Shown here piece after piece: positions 35,700-43,971 of a DNA stretch of 64,000 nucleotides. Numbering within the stretch: the first letter of the stretch is position 1; each line of letters starts with the position of its first letter. Both the position numbers and the translations under genes were made by a program. Origin of the DNA: Sphingobium fuliginis (GTDB lineage Bacteria > Pseudomonadota > Alphaproteobacteria > Sphingomonadales > Sphingomonadaceae); assembly GCF_004152845.1 (NCBI RefSeq), contig NZ_SEON01000001.1, positions 248,001 through 312,000 on the forward strand, in the 5' to 3' direction. Under the pieces are notes generated by a model that was given only the letters and a program-made list of their open reading frames with translations, was not told where the DNA came from and did no database searches.

Positions 35700-36557
35700 T
35701 CATCCCGTGTAGAGGTTCGTCGGCAACCCCCGGACGCCGGGAAAGACTTCGAAAAACGCACCGTCATAGTCGCTTTCCGGCAGACCGGTCGCCGCCGAAC
35801 TGACGAACATCCGGTCCAGCTCGTCCCCGGCGAAGCAGATGTTCGTCACCTGCCTGGCGGGCAGCGCGATCGAGCGGTCGAGCTTGCCCCCGGGCGTGAA
35901 GCGGCTGATCCGCCCGCCGCCCCAATGGGCTACCCACAGATGCCCATCCGCATCGACGGTCATGCCGTCGGGATAGCCATCCTCCTCGGCAAGGCGGATG
36001 AAGGGCCGGCGATCCGCCAGGCCGCCTTCGGCCGTGCGGGCGAAGCGATATATCTGCCGCCTGGCCGTATCGCTGTGATAAAGCCAGTGCCCGCAGGCGG
36101 AAAAGGCCGGGCCGTTGGGCACGCGATAGCCCCCGTCCATCACCGCCCAGCGTCCATCGGGATCGAGCCAGTAGAGCGCGCCCACGTCCTGCTCCTCCGC
36201 CATGTCCATCGTGCCGCACCAGATGGCGCCGCTCGCATCGGCCTTGCCATCGTTCATGCGGCTGCCGGGCAGATGCGGTTCGGGATCGCCCATCGGATCG
36301 ATGACCAGCGGATCGAGCGAGAACCGGGCGAAGCCGCTCTGGAAGCCGCCGATGAAGCCCCCGCCCGCCCGCTCGGCCACCCAGCCGATCGGTTCGGGCA
36401 TGGCCCAGCGCTGGATGGCGCCGTCGTCCAGCGACAGGCGGTTGAGCGCGGGCGCGAGTATGTCGGTCCAATAGACCGCATTCTCACGGGCGGACCATAG
36501 CGTCCCCTCCCCCAGCGCATCGCTTATGTCGCGGTCGACCTTGCGCCATTCACCCAT
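35700..36557 (-). CDS. SMP-30/gluconolactonase family sugar lactonase
   Basis: 285-aa six-bladed beta-propeller hydrolase. Candidate metal ligands: E in GEGTLW near residue 17, N in SRMNDGKADASG near residue 100, N in RVPNGPAFS near residue 149, and D in GYPDGMTVDADGHLWVAHWGG near residue 198. Given its neighbours (sugar 1-dehydrogenase at 41341), it probably opens L-arabino-lactone to L-arabonate; substrate is inferred. No signal peptide, so cytosolic. It lies 13 bp downstream of galM in one operon. Confidence 0.9.
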   Translation of the reverse strand: MGEWRKVDRDISDALGEGTLWSARENAVYWTDILAPALNRLSLDDGAIQRWAMPEPIGWVAERAGGGFIGGFQSGFARFSLDPLVIDPMGDPEPHLPGSRMNDGKADASGAIWCGTMDMAEEQDVGALYWLDPDGRWAVMDGGYRVPNGPAFSACGHWLYHSDTARRQIYRFARTAEGGLADRRPFIRLAEEDGYPDGMTVDADGHLWVAHWGGGRISRFTPGGKLDRSIALPARQVTNICFAGDELDRMFVSSAATGLPESDYDGAFFEVFPGVRGLPTNLYTG

Positions 36558-36570
36558 GCCGGATGTTCCT

Positions 36571-37728
36571 TCAGCGCTTGACGGACAGGCGGTAGATCAT
36601 CTGGTGATGATAGGGCTTGCCGGGGTCCACCCGCGCCGACAGGAATTTCGGCTGGTTGGGCGAGTCGGGGAATTTCTGCGGCTCCAGCGCGATGCCGTCG
36701 CCCATGCGGTAGAGATGTCCCTGCTTGCCGATCAGCGTCCCGTCCAGGAAATTGCCGGTGTAGAATTGCACGCCGGGCTCCGTCGTCAGCACGTCGAGCA
36801 CGCGGCCCGACGCCGGGTCTTCCAGGCGCGCGGCCAGTTCGGGGGCCCTGGTCGCACCCTTGTCCAGCGCGAAATTATGGTCGTAGCCGCGCCCGGCGAC
36901 GATCTGCGCGTCGCGGCCGTCGCGAATGCCATCCGCCACGCGGCGCGGCATGCGGAAATCGAACACCGTGCCTTCCACCGGCTTGAGTTCGCCGGTCGGG
37001 ATCAGATTGGCGTCCACGGGCGTGAAGGCCCTGGCCGGAATGGTCAGCAGATGCCCCAGTGCGCTGTCGGCCGCTCCCTCGCCCGCCAGGTTGAAGATCG
37101 CATGGTTGGTCATGTTGACGATGGTCGGCCTGCTGGTCTTCGCGTCGAAGGCAATGCCCAGATTGCCTGCCTCGTCCAGCGTATAGGTGACGGTGGTGTC
37201 GAGCTTGCCGGGATAACCGGCGTCGCCGTCCGGGCTGGTGAGGGACAGGACCAGCGTGGCGGTCGGCCCGCTCTTCAGCGAAACGACGTTCCACGCCTGC
37301 TTATCGAAGCCCTTGCCCCCGCCATGCAGCGAATTGACCTTGTCATTGAGCGGCAATTGATAGCTCTTGCCGTCCAGCGTGAATTTGCCGCCCGCGATCC
37401 TGTTTGCGTAGCGGCCCACGGTCACGCCGAAATAATTGGGACGGTCGACATAGCCGGCAAGATCGTCATAGCCGAGCAGCACGTCCGCGATCTTGCCGTT
37501 GCGGTCCGGCCCCTCCAGCTTCTGCAAGGTCGCGCCATAGGTCAGGATGGTGGCCGACACGCCTTGTGCGTTCTTCAGCGTGATCGCCTCGATCGCCGTG
37601 CCGTCGGCCAGCGTGCCGGCGGGGGCGCGACTGGCCTCCGCCGCCAGTGCCGCCGTGCTTGTCATCATCAGGACGGCACCGTATGACAACGTTGCCAAAA
37701 CCGTTCTGTTCATAAAGGCCTTTCGCAT
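36571..37728 (-). CDS. galM: Aldose 1-epimerase (mutarotase), secreted
   Basis: Interconverts alpha and beta anomers of aldoses. 385 aa from ATG 37728 (GGGAGGAA ahead). A Sec signal peptide ends near AALAAEA at about residue 30. Catalytic residues of the family: H in NSLHGGGKGFDKQAW, H in VNMTNHAIFNLAG (about 210) and a Glu in the C-terminal VQFYTGNFLDG region context. A periplasmic site suits sugar released by the extracellular arabinanases encoded at 42296-46538. Divergent from the MFS transporter. Confidence 0.93.
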   Translation of the reverse strand: MRKAFMNRTVLATLSYGAVLMMTSTAALAAEASRAPAGTLADGTAIEAITLKNAQGVSATILTYGATLQKLEGPDRNGKIADVLLGYDDLAGYVDRPNYFGVTVGRYANRIAGGKFTLDGKSYQLPLNDKVNSLHGGGKGFDKQAWNVVSLKSGPTATLVLSLTSPDGDAGYPGKLDTTVTYTLDEAGNLGIAFDAKTSRPTIVNMTNHAIFNLAGEGAADSALGHLLTIPARAFTPVDANLIPTGELKPVEGTVFDFRMPRRVADGIRDGRDAQIVAGRGYDHNFALDKGATRAPELAARLEDPASGRVLDVLTTEPGVQFYTGNFLDGTLIGKQGHLYRMGDGIALEPQKFPDSPNQPKFLSARVDPGKPYHHQMIYRLSVKR

Positions 37729-37771
37729 GCAGTTCCTCCCGGACGCCATTGACGCGTCGTTGGAGGGGATA

Positions 37772-37780
37772 TACTCCTAC
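37772..37780. promoter_or_regulatory. Putative regulator half-site in the galM/MFS divergent promoter
   Basis: TACTCCTAC at 37772-37780 matches, with one change, the TACTCCGAC present (as its complement) at 40180-40188 and near matches at 46713-46741. Only a half-site is evident here. Confidence 0.45.
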
Positions 37781-37843
37781 AAAATAATCGGGCGCAACCC
37801 TGTTCCGGCGGCGCTCCTTTTCGACTCTTCCGGAGAAGGATGA

Positions 37844-39148
37844 ATGGCAGGACCCATTTCCTCAACCGCGGCGCCCGCCGCGGCCCATAATCCGGGCACG
37901 CGCTACGGCCCTGCCCTGACGTTGCTGGCCAGCCTCTTTTTCATGTGGGGCTTCATCACCGTCATCAACAATACGCTGCTGCCGCATCTGCGCAGCGTGT
38001 TCGAGCTGAGCTACACCCAGACGACGCTGATCGAATCGGTGTGGTTCATCGCCTATTTCGTCGCTTCCATCCCCTCGGCCAAGCTGATCGAACGCATCGG
38101 CTACCAGAAGTCGCTGGTGACGGGGCTGCTGATCATGGCGGCGGGCGCGCTGGGCATGATGCTGGCGGCGTCCATCCCCTCCTATGGCGTGACGCTGCTC
38201 ATGCTGTTCGTGATCGCCAGCGGCATCACCCTGCTCCAGGTCGCGGCCAATCCCTATGTCGCGGTGGTCGGCAAGCCGGAAACCGCCTCCTCGCGCCTGA
38301 ACCTGGTGCAGGCGATGAACTCGGCGGGCACGATGCTGGCGCCGATGTTCGGGGCCTATCTGATCCTCGGCCGGTCGAAGGGCGGCACCGCCCAGGGCGA
38401 TGTCGTGCTGACGCAGGCGGAACGGCTGGCCGATGCCCAGTCGGTGATCCTGCCCTATGGCCTGGTGGCCGTGGTGCTGGTGGTGCTGGCCGTCGTGATC
38501 GCGCGCTTCCCGCTGCCCGCTATGGGCGCATCGGCCACCCGCCTCGCCAAGGAGGAGCGGAAGAAGCATTCGCTGTGGGCGCATCGCAACCTGGTGTTCG
38601 GCGTTCCCGCGATCTTCATCTACCTGATTGCGGAAATCGGCGTCGCCAACCTGTTCGTGAACTTCGTCAGCCAGCCCCACATCGCCAACCTCACCCATGA
38701 ACAGGCGGGCCGTTACCTGACCTTCCTCTGGGGCGGCATGATGGTCGGCCGGTTCGCGGGCTCCGCGATCATGCAGCGGTTCGACGCGGGCAAGGTGCTG
38801 GCCGCCTTCTCCATCGGCGCCTTTATCGTGATGATGATCACCGTCTTCGCCCATGGGGAGGTGGCGATGTGGTCGCTGATCCTGGTGGGCCTGTTCCACT
38901 CGATCATGTTCCCGACCATCTTCACCCTCGGCATCAAGGGGCTGGGGCCGCTGACCGAAGAAGGATCGGGCCTGCTGATCATGGCGATCGCGGGTGGCGC
39001 GCTGGTGGTGGTGCAGGGCTATCTGGCCGACCGTTTCGGTTTGCAGACCAGCTTCCTGCTGACTGCGGTCTGCGAACTTTACATCCTGTTCTATGCGCTA
39101 TGGGGATCAAAGCCGACCCATGCGCTGCCCGATCAGCAGATCGGGTGA
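37844..39148 (+). CDS. MFS sugar transporter, FucP/GluP type
   Basis: Proton-coupled uptake of a monosaccharide across the inner membrane. 434 aa, 12 helices. Signature pieces: LLASLFFMWGFITVINNTLLPHL (N-terminal FHS-family motif), RIGYQKSLVTGL, LLQVAANPYVAVVGKPETASSRLNLVQAMNSAGTMLAP and FHSIMFPTIFTLGIKGLG. FHS members carry L-fucose, glucose/galactose or similar; here L-arabinose or galactose is likely from the context. Ends at a strong terminator. Confidence 0.93.
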   Translation: MAGPISSTAAPAAAHNPGTRYGPALTLLASLFFMWGFITVINNTLLPHLRSVFELSYTQTTLIESVWFIAYFVASIPSAKLIERIGYQKSLVTGLLIMAAGALGMMLAASIPSYGVTLLMLFVIASGITLLQVAANPYVAVVGKPETASSRLNLVQAMNSAGTMLAPMFGAYLILGRSKGGTAQGDVVLTQAERLADAQSVILPYGLVAVVLVVLAVVIARFPLPAMGASATRLAKEERKKHSLWAHRNLVFGVPAIFIYLIAEIGVANLFVNFVSQPHIANLTHEQAGRYLTFLWGGMMVGRFAGSAIMQRFDAGKVLAAFSIGAFIVMMITVFAHGEVAMWSLILVGLFHSIMFPTIFTLGIKGLGPLTEEGSGLLIMAIAGGALVVVQGYLADRFGLQTSFLLTAVCELYILFYALWGSKPTHALPDQQIG

Positions 39149-39183
39149 CGGAGCCGAGGGTCGCAAGCCTCGAAACCGGAAAA

Positions 39184-39217
39184 GGCCGGAGCGGGACGTC
39201 CCGTTCCGGCCTTTTTT
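39184..39217 (+). terminator. Terminator of the MFS gene (possibly bidirectional)
   Basis: A 14-bp hairpin with GGCCGGAGCGGGAC and GTCCCGTTCCGGCC arms (39184-39211) followed by seven T. The complement of 39180-39183 gives a short U-run for the converging GntR gene as well. Confidence 0.88.
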
Positions 39218-39332
39218 TCATCCTCGCCATCGGGATTGGAAGGGAAGCCGGCCAAAGGCTGGCGCAAGCGAAAATGGCACGACCTGCGCGTCCTTCCCGT
39301 CCACCACCGCTTCGCGCAGGTGAGGATGCGAA

Positions 39333-40097
39333 TCACCGCGTCATCGCGCTCGCCGTATCCTCCAGCGCCAGATCGACAAGCACGCCCATCGCCTCCGCCG
39401 CCGCGGCCGCATCGCCTGCCGCAATGGCGTCGAACACCCGCACATGGTCCGGAATCGGGTTGCGCGGCAAGGCGCGCGCCCGCTGCTTGAACTGGGTGGT
39501 CCAGTTGACCGCCGCGCCGATGCTGGCAGACAGCGTCTGCAGCGCATCGTTGCGCGTCGAATTCAGGATCGCATTATGGAAATCGCGATCCGCCGCGCGC
39601 CCGGCCTCTGTCGCCAGCGTGTGGCGGCGCATCGCGGCCAGCGCGTCCTTCATCAGCTTGATGTCCTCCCTGGTCCGCCGCTGCGCCGCCAGCCGCGCCG
39701 CCGCGGGCTCGACGATGGCGCGCAGTTCGAACAGGTCGCGCACGAACTGAACGTCGGGCTCCCCGGCGAAGGCCCAGGCCAGCACCTCGGGATCGAGCAG
39801 GTTCCAGCGGTTGCGCGGCAGCACGCGCGTCCCCGCCTTGGGCCGGCTTTCCACCAGCCCCTTGGCGGTCAGCACCTGTATCGCCTCGCGATAGGCGCTG
39901 CGCGACACTTCCAGCTCCTCGGCAAAGGCGACTTCGCCGGACAGGACGTCGCCCGGCGCATATTGGCCGGACAAGATCGCCGTTCCCAGCTTGTGCGCGA
40001 TGGCGCCATGCAGACGCCTTCCGGGACCCCGCGCCTCTTTCGATGCGCCCCCTTCGCCCTCTTCAGCCCCCTTCAAGAGCCGCCTTTCTTCAGCCAT
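39333..40097 (-). CDS. GntR-family transcriptional regulator, FadR subfamily
   Basis: 254 aa. N-terminal winged helix (LGTAILSGQYAPGDVLSGE, ELEVSRSAYREAIQVLTAKGLVESRPKAGTRVLPR) and an all-helical FCD ligand domain with its metal/carboxylate-type residues (D in FELRAIVEPAAARLAA, H in DRDFHNAIL, H in PDHVRVFDAI). FCD regulators bind sugar acids or carboxylates, which fits control of the arabinose locus; arabonate or a relative is a reasonable inducer, unproven. Divergent from the AraD1-type gene region. Confidence 0.92.
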   Translation of the reverse strand: MAEERRLLKGAEEGEGGASKEARGPGRRLHGAIAHKLGTAILSGQYAPGDVLSGEVAFAEELEVSRSAYREAIQVLTAKGLVESRPKAGTRVLPRNRWNLLDPEVLAWAFAGEPDVQFVRDLFELRAIVEPAAARLAAQRRTREDIKLMKDALAAMRRHTLATEAGRAADRDFHNAILNSTRNDALQTLSASIGAAVNWTTQFKQRARALPRNPIPDHVRVFDAIAAGDAAAAAEAMGVLVDLALEDTASAMTR

Positions 40098-40153
40098 TCA
40101 TGCTCCTCCGGCTCCTTCCTTAGCAGTCCATCAGCCAAGGCGAAACACAATCA

Positions 40154-40190
40154 TTGCCTTCTACGACTAGCTGTAATATGTCGGAGTAAT
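40154..40190 (+). promoter_or_regulatory. Promoter and putative GntR operator upstream of the arabinose genes
   Basis: TTGCCTTCTA at 40154-40163 is identical to 46702-46711 before the receptor gene. TCGGAGTAAT at 40181-40190 is a near copy of TCCGAGTAAT at 46732-46741. The pair spans the expected -35 to just past -10, so binding there should repress. Confidence 0.55.
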
Positions 40191-40202
40191 AAGGAGATTC
40201 AC

Positions 40203-40244
40203 ATGGCGGATAAAGCCCCGACTTTCGAACTTCAGGGCAGCTAG
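40203..40244 (+). other. Thirteen-codon ORF with a strong ribosome site; gene remnant or leader peptide
   Basis: AAGGAG at 40191-40196 is well spaced from ATG 40203, which opens MADKAPTFELQGS and stops at TAG. The N-terminus looks like the start of a normal enzyme. The following 99 bp to the AraD1-type start have no coding character. It may be the 5' stub of a deleted gene; an arabonate dehydratase or semialdehyde dehydrogenase, both absent here, would be logical losses. A regulatory leader peptide is the alternative. Confidence 0.4.
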
Positions 40245-40343
40245 GCCGCCACGCGCCAGTCTCGCGCCGATGAAATGACTGACAATTCGACCTTTAGATG
40301 ACGTTTGCGAGCGCCGGGAAAGGCGCGCGGGAGGAGATCGTTC

Positions 40344-41336
40344 ATGAATTTGCGCCTGTTGCAACACCGCTCGGGCAATGGGCGGCGTTCGGTTATCGCC
40401 GCGCAGGACAGCGAGGCGCATTTCCTCCTCGGGGTGGGGAGCATCCGCGCCCTGGCGCTGGACGCCATCGCCAAGGGTCTTTCGCTGGCGCAGATCGTCG
40501 CCGCGGCGCCGAAGGGCGATGCCGTCGACATCGCCGCCGAGTTCGAGGCCGGCCGCCTGATCGCGCCGATCGACCATGAGGACGCGGCCCATGTGCAACT
40601 GACCGGCACGGGCCTCACCCATCTCGGTTCCGCCGAAGGCCGCGACAAGATGCACCGCGAAGCCGCCGCCGCCGAAAAGCAGACGGACAGCATGCGCATG
40701 TTCCTGGAAGGGCTGGAAGGCGGGAAGCCCGCCCCCGGCGCGGTCGGGCAGCAGCCTGAATGGTTCTACAAGGGCGACGGGTCCCAACTGGTGGGGCCGA
40801 CCGATCCGCTGACCATGCCCGCCTTCGCACGGGATGGCGGCGAGGAGCCGGAGATCGCCGGCATCTACATCATCGGCCCCGACGGCCGGCCCTATCGCCT
40901 CGGCCTCGCGCTCGCCAACGAGTTCAGCGACCATGTGACCGAGCGGCACAATTATCTCTGGCTCGCCCATAGCAAGCTGCGCCAGGCGTCGCTCGGCCCG
41001 GAACTGCTGGTCGGCCCCGCGCCGGAACATATCGAAGGCAGCAGCCGCATCCTGCGGAACGGCGAGGTGCTGTGGGAAAAGCCCTTCCTCTCGGGCGAAG
41101 GCAATATGTCGCACAGTCTGGCCAATCTCGAACATCATCATTTCAAATATGACCTGTTTCGTCGCCCCGGCGACGTGCATGTCCACTTTTTCGGCACGGC
41201 CACGCTTTCCTTCGCCGACGGCGTGCAGACGCAGGAAGGCGATGTGTTCGAGATCATCGCCGCGCCCTTCACCCTGCCCGTGCGCAACCCGCTGAAGCGC
41301 GCGGCACCGGTCGAGGTGACGGTGAAGGTCCTCTAG
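40344..41336 (+). CDS. AraD1-family (FAH-fold) protein of sugar-acid catabolism
   Basis: 330 aa from ATG 40344 (GGAGGAG ahead). Related to fumarylacetoacetate hydrolase-fold AraD1/GguC proteins found in L-arabinose and galactose clusters. The C-terminal FAH-type barrel shows EPEIAGIYIIGPDGRPYRLGLALANEFSDHVTE and NYLWLAHSKLRQASLGPELLVG with acidic metal-site residues (E near EPEIAG, E and D in NEFSDH). Likely acts on 2-keto-3-deoxy-L-arabonate or a similar keto-acid; the reaction is inferred. 4 bp before the dehydrogenase gene. Confidence 0.85.
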   Translation: MNLRLLQHRSGNGRRSVIAAQDSEAHFLLGVGSIRALALDAIAKGLSLAQIVAAAPKGDAVDIAAEFEAGRLIAPIDHEDAAHVQLTGTGLTHLGSAEGRDKMHREAAAAEKQTDSMRMFLEGLEGGKPAPGAVGQQPEWFYKGDGSQLVGPTDPLTMPAFARDGGEEPEIAGIYIIGPDGRPYRLGLALANEFSDHVTERHNYLWLAHSKLRQASLGPELLVGPAPEHIEGSSRILRNGEVLWEKPFLSGEGNMSHSLANLEHHHFKYDLFRRPGDVHVHFFGTATLSFADGVQTQEGDVFEIIAAPFTLPVRNPLKRAAPVEVTVKVL

Positions 41337-41340
41337 GCCC

Positions 41341-42267
41341 ATGGACCCCATTCGCATCGCCATCGTCGGCATCGGCAAGATCGCGCGGGACCAGCATGTC
41401 CCCGCGATCCGGGGCAATGGCGCCTTCAGCCTGGCCGCGACGGTCAGCCCGCAGGATGCGGGACTTGAGGGCGTGCCGCATCATGCCAGCCTCGACGCCC
41501 TGCTGGCGGAGGGGCCGGCGGTCGATGCGATCGCCCTCTGCACCCCGCCGCAGGTCCGCCATGCGCTGGCGTCGCAGGCGATCGGCAGGGGCATCCATCT
41601 GTTCCTTGAGAAGCCGCCCGGCGCGACATTGGCCGAAGTCGCCGCACTCGAAGCGGAGGCGGACAAGGCCGGCGTCAGCCTGTTCGCGGCCTGGCATTCG
41701 CGCTTTGCCGCCGGGGTGGCTCCGGCCCGCGCTTGGCTGGCCGAGCGACGGATCGACAAGGTGTCCATCGTCTGGCGCGAAGATGTGCGCGTCTGGCATC
41801 CAGGTCAGGCGTGGATCTGGGAACCGGGCGGGCTTGGCGTGTTCGATCCGGGGATCAACGCACTCTCCATCGTCACCCATATCCTGCCGCGCCCCTTCTT
41901 CCTGAAGGACGCCACACTGGTGCTGCCGGAAAACCGCGCCGCGCCGATTGCCGCCGACATCGCCTTTCGGGACACCGGCGGCGCGGCGATCCACATGGAC
42001 CTCGACTGGCGCCAGACCGGCCCGCAAAGCTGGGACATCATGGTCGAAACCGACGCGGGCATGCTGAAGCTCAGCCAGGGCGGCGCCGTGCTGCACCTGC
42101 CCGGCGGTACGGAGCATGGCGAGGACATCGAATATGCGGGCCTCTACCGCCGCTTCGCCGCGCTGATCCGGGGCGGACGCAGCGATGTGGACACCGCGCC
42201 CTTGCGGCTGGTTGCCGACGCCTTCCTGCGCGGCAAGCGTCAGACCACCGCAGCATTTCACGACTGA
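41341..42267 (+). CDS. Gfo/Idh/MocA sugar 1-dehydrogenase (L-arabinose/D-galactose type)
   Basis: 308 aa. NAD(P)-binding GIGKIARDQHVPAI near residue 11, the catalytic-lysine motif EKPPGAT near residue 97, and WHSRFAAGVAPARAWL that follows in the L-arabinose 1-dehydrogenase/D-galactose 1-dehydrogenase group. Converts the sugar to its 1,4- or 1,5-lactone, the first step of the non-phosphorylative route; the SMP-30 protein at 35700 would be the next step. Which sugar is preferred cannot be read from sequence. Confidence 0.9.
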   Translation: MDPIRIAIVGIGKIARDQHVPAIRGNGAFSLAATVSPQDAGLEGVPHHASLDALLAEGPAVDAIALCTPPQVRHALASQAIGRGIHLFLEKPPGATLAEVAALEAEADKAGVSLFAAWHSRFAAGVAPARAWLAERRIDKVSIVWREDVRVWHPGQAWIWEPGGLGVFDPGINALSIVTHILPRPFFLKDATLVLPENRAAPIAADIAFRDTGGAAIHMDLDWRQTGPQSWDIMVETDAGMLKLSQGGAVLHLPGGTEHGEDIEYAGLYRRFAALIRGGRSDVDTAPLRLVADAFLRGKRQTTAAFHD

Positions 42268-42295
42268 ACACATGCCTGGACATAGGGAGAGAGGA

Positions 42296-43858
42296 ATGAT
42301 CAAGGCCCTGCGCCGCACCACTGCCGCGCTTCTGCTCTGCGCCACAGCGCTCGCCGGCGCGCATGCGCAGACCGGCGGCAGGCCGACCATGGCGACCATC
42401 CATGCCGACAAGCCCGGCGCGACCTATGACAAGGCGATCTTCACCCAGTTCGCGGAGCATCTGGGCAATGGCATCTATGGCGGCCTGTGGGTCGGCAAAG
42501 ACAGGTCCATCCCCAACACCAACGGCTTCCGCAACGATGTGGTGGCCGCGCTGCGCAACCTGTCGGTGCCGATCATCCGCTGGCCCGGCGGCTGCTTTGC
42601 CGACGAATATCATTGGCGGGAGGGGATCGGGCCGAAGAAGGACCGCCCGGTCAAGGTCAATACCCATTGGGGCGGCGTGACCGAGCCCAATTCGGTCGGC
42701 ACGCATGAATTTTTCGAACTGCTGCGGCAGGTCGGCGCACAGGCCTATATCGCCGGCAATGTCGGCAATGGCAGCCCGCAGGAAATGGCCGAGTGGGTGG
42801 AATATATGACTGCGCCCGCCGGCAGCCTGGCCGATCTGCGCGCGAAGAACGGGCATAAGGAGCCATGGTCGGTGCCCTATTTCGGCGTGGGCAACGAACT
42901 GTGGGGTTGCGGCGGCAATATGCGGCCTGAATTCGCGGCGGACGAGACGCGCCGCTACGCCACCTTCATCAAGGCGCCGGCGGGCACCCGGATCCTGAAG
43001 GTCGCGGCCGGGGCCAATGTCGACGATTACAACTGGACCGAGACGATGATGCGGGTGGCGGCCGATCGTCTGGACGGCCTTTCGCTGCATTATTATGTCC
43101 ACCCCGCGGGCGGCTGGCCGCCCCGCGCTCCCGCCGTCGACTTCGACGAGACCGGCTGGGCCGACGCGCTGGCCGGCGCGATGCGCATGGACGAGCTGAT
43201 CACGAAGCACAGCGCGATCATGGACAAATATGATCCTAAGAAGCGCGTCTTCCTGGCGGTAGACGAATGGGGCGCCTGGTACGCGCAGGACCCCGGCACG
43301 CATCCCGGTTTCCTGCGGCAGCAGAATACGCTGCGCGATGCGCTGATCGCGTCGATCCATCTCGACATCTTCGCCAAACATGCCGACCGCGTGCGCATGA
43401 GCGCCATCGCGCAGATGGTGAATGTGTTGCAGGCGATGATCCTGACCGAAGGGAAGAAGATGGTGCTCACCCCCACCTATCATGTCTTCGAAATGTACAA
43501 GCCCTGGCAGGATGCGACGGTGCTGCCGATCGACATCGACACGCCCTGGTACAACAAGGACAGGTTCGTCATGCCGGCGGTCAGCGGATCGGCGGTGCGG
43601 GCTAGGGACGGCAAGGTCCATGTCGGCCTTTCCAACCTCGATCCCAGCCAGACCAATATGGTGACGGTGAAGCTGGACGGGCTGAACGCCGCCAATGTGT
43701 CGGGCCGCATCCTGACAGCCCCCGCGATCAATTCGCACAACAGCTTCGACGCGCCGGAGGTGGTGAAGCCCGCCGCCTTCACCGGCGCGCAGGTGAGCGG
43801 CGGCACGCTGACGGTGGCGCTGCCGCCCCGGTCCGTGGTCGTGCTCGACCTGCAATGA
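42296..43858 (+). CDS. GH51 alpha-L-arabinofuranosidase, exported
   Basis: 520 aa from ATG 42296 (GAGAGAGGA ahead). A Sec signal peptide ends near GAHAQT (about residue 25). (beta/alpha)8 catalytic domain with acid/base Glu in FGVGNELWGCGG (about 203) and nucleophile Glu in LAVDEWGAWY (about 324); WPGGCFADEYHWREGIGP is a GH51 hallmark. C-terminal beta-sandwich ends LPPRSVVVLDLQ. Removes arabinofuranosyl units from arabinan or arabinoxylan side chains in the periplasm or outside. Confidence 0.96.
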   Translation: MIKALRRTTAALLLCATALAGAHAQTGGRPTMATIHADKPGATYDKAIFTQFAEHLGNGIYGGLWVGKDRSIPNTNGFRNDVVAALRNLSVPIIRWPGGCFADEYHWREGIGPKKDRPVKVNTHWGGVTEPNSVGTHEFFELLRQVGAQAYIAGNVGNGSPQEMAEWVEYMTAPAGSLADLRAKNGHKEPWSVPYFGVGNELWGCGGNMRPEFAADETRRYATFIKAPAGTRILKVAAGANVDDYNWTETMMRVAADRLDGLSLHYYVHPAGGWPPRAPAVDFDETGWADALAGAMRMDELITKHSAIMDKYDPKKRVFLAVDEWGAWYAQDPGTHPGFLRQQNTLRDALIASIHLDIFAKHADRVRMSAIAQMVNVLQAMILTEGKKMVLTPTYHVFEMYKPWQDATVLPIDIDTPWYNKDRFVMPAVSGSAVRARDGKVHVGLSNLDPSQTNMVTVKLDGLNAANVSGRILTAPAINSHNSFDAPEVVKPAAFTGAQVSGGTLTVALPPRSVVVLDLQ

Positions 43859-43971
43859 AGCCCTTGGAGCGGACGGAGGGTGGAATCGCCGTCCGCTCCA
43901 TCCTTTTTAGCTGTGCCGTGTTCCTGCGCAGAAGCACGTTGCGCCCGGAACCATTATCGGAGAGAGCCTAT

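Noticed and set aside
41341..42267. Inositol dehydrogenase for the Gfo/Idh/MocA gene
   Set aside because: EKPPGAT with the following WHSRFA pattern and the arabinan context fit the L-arabinose/D-galactose 1-dehydrogenase group better.
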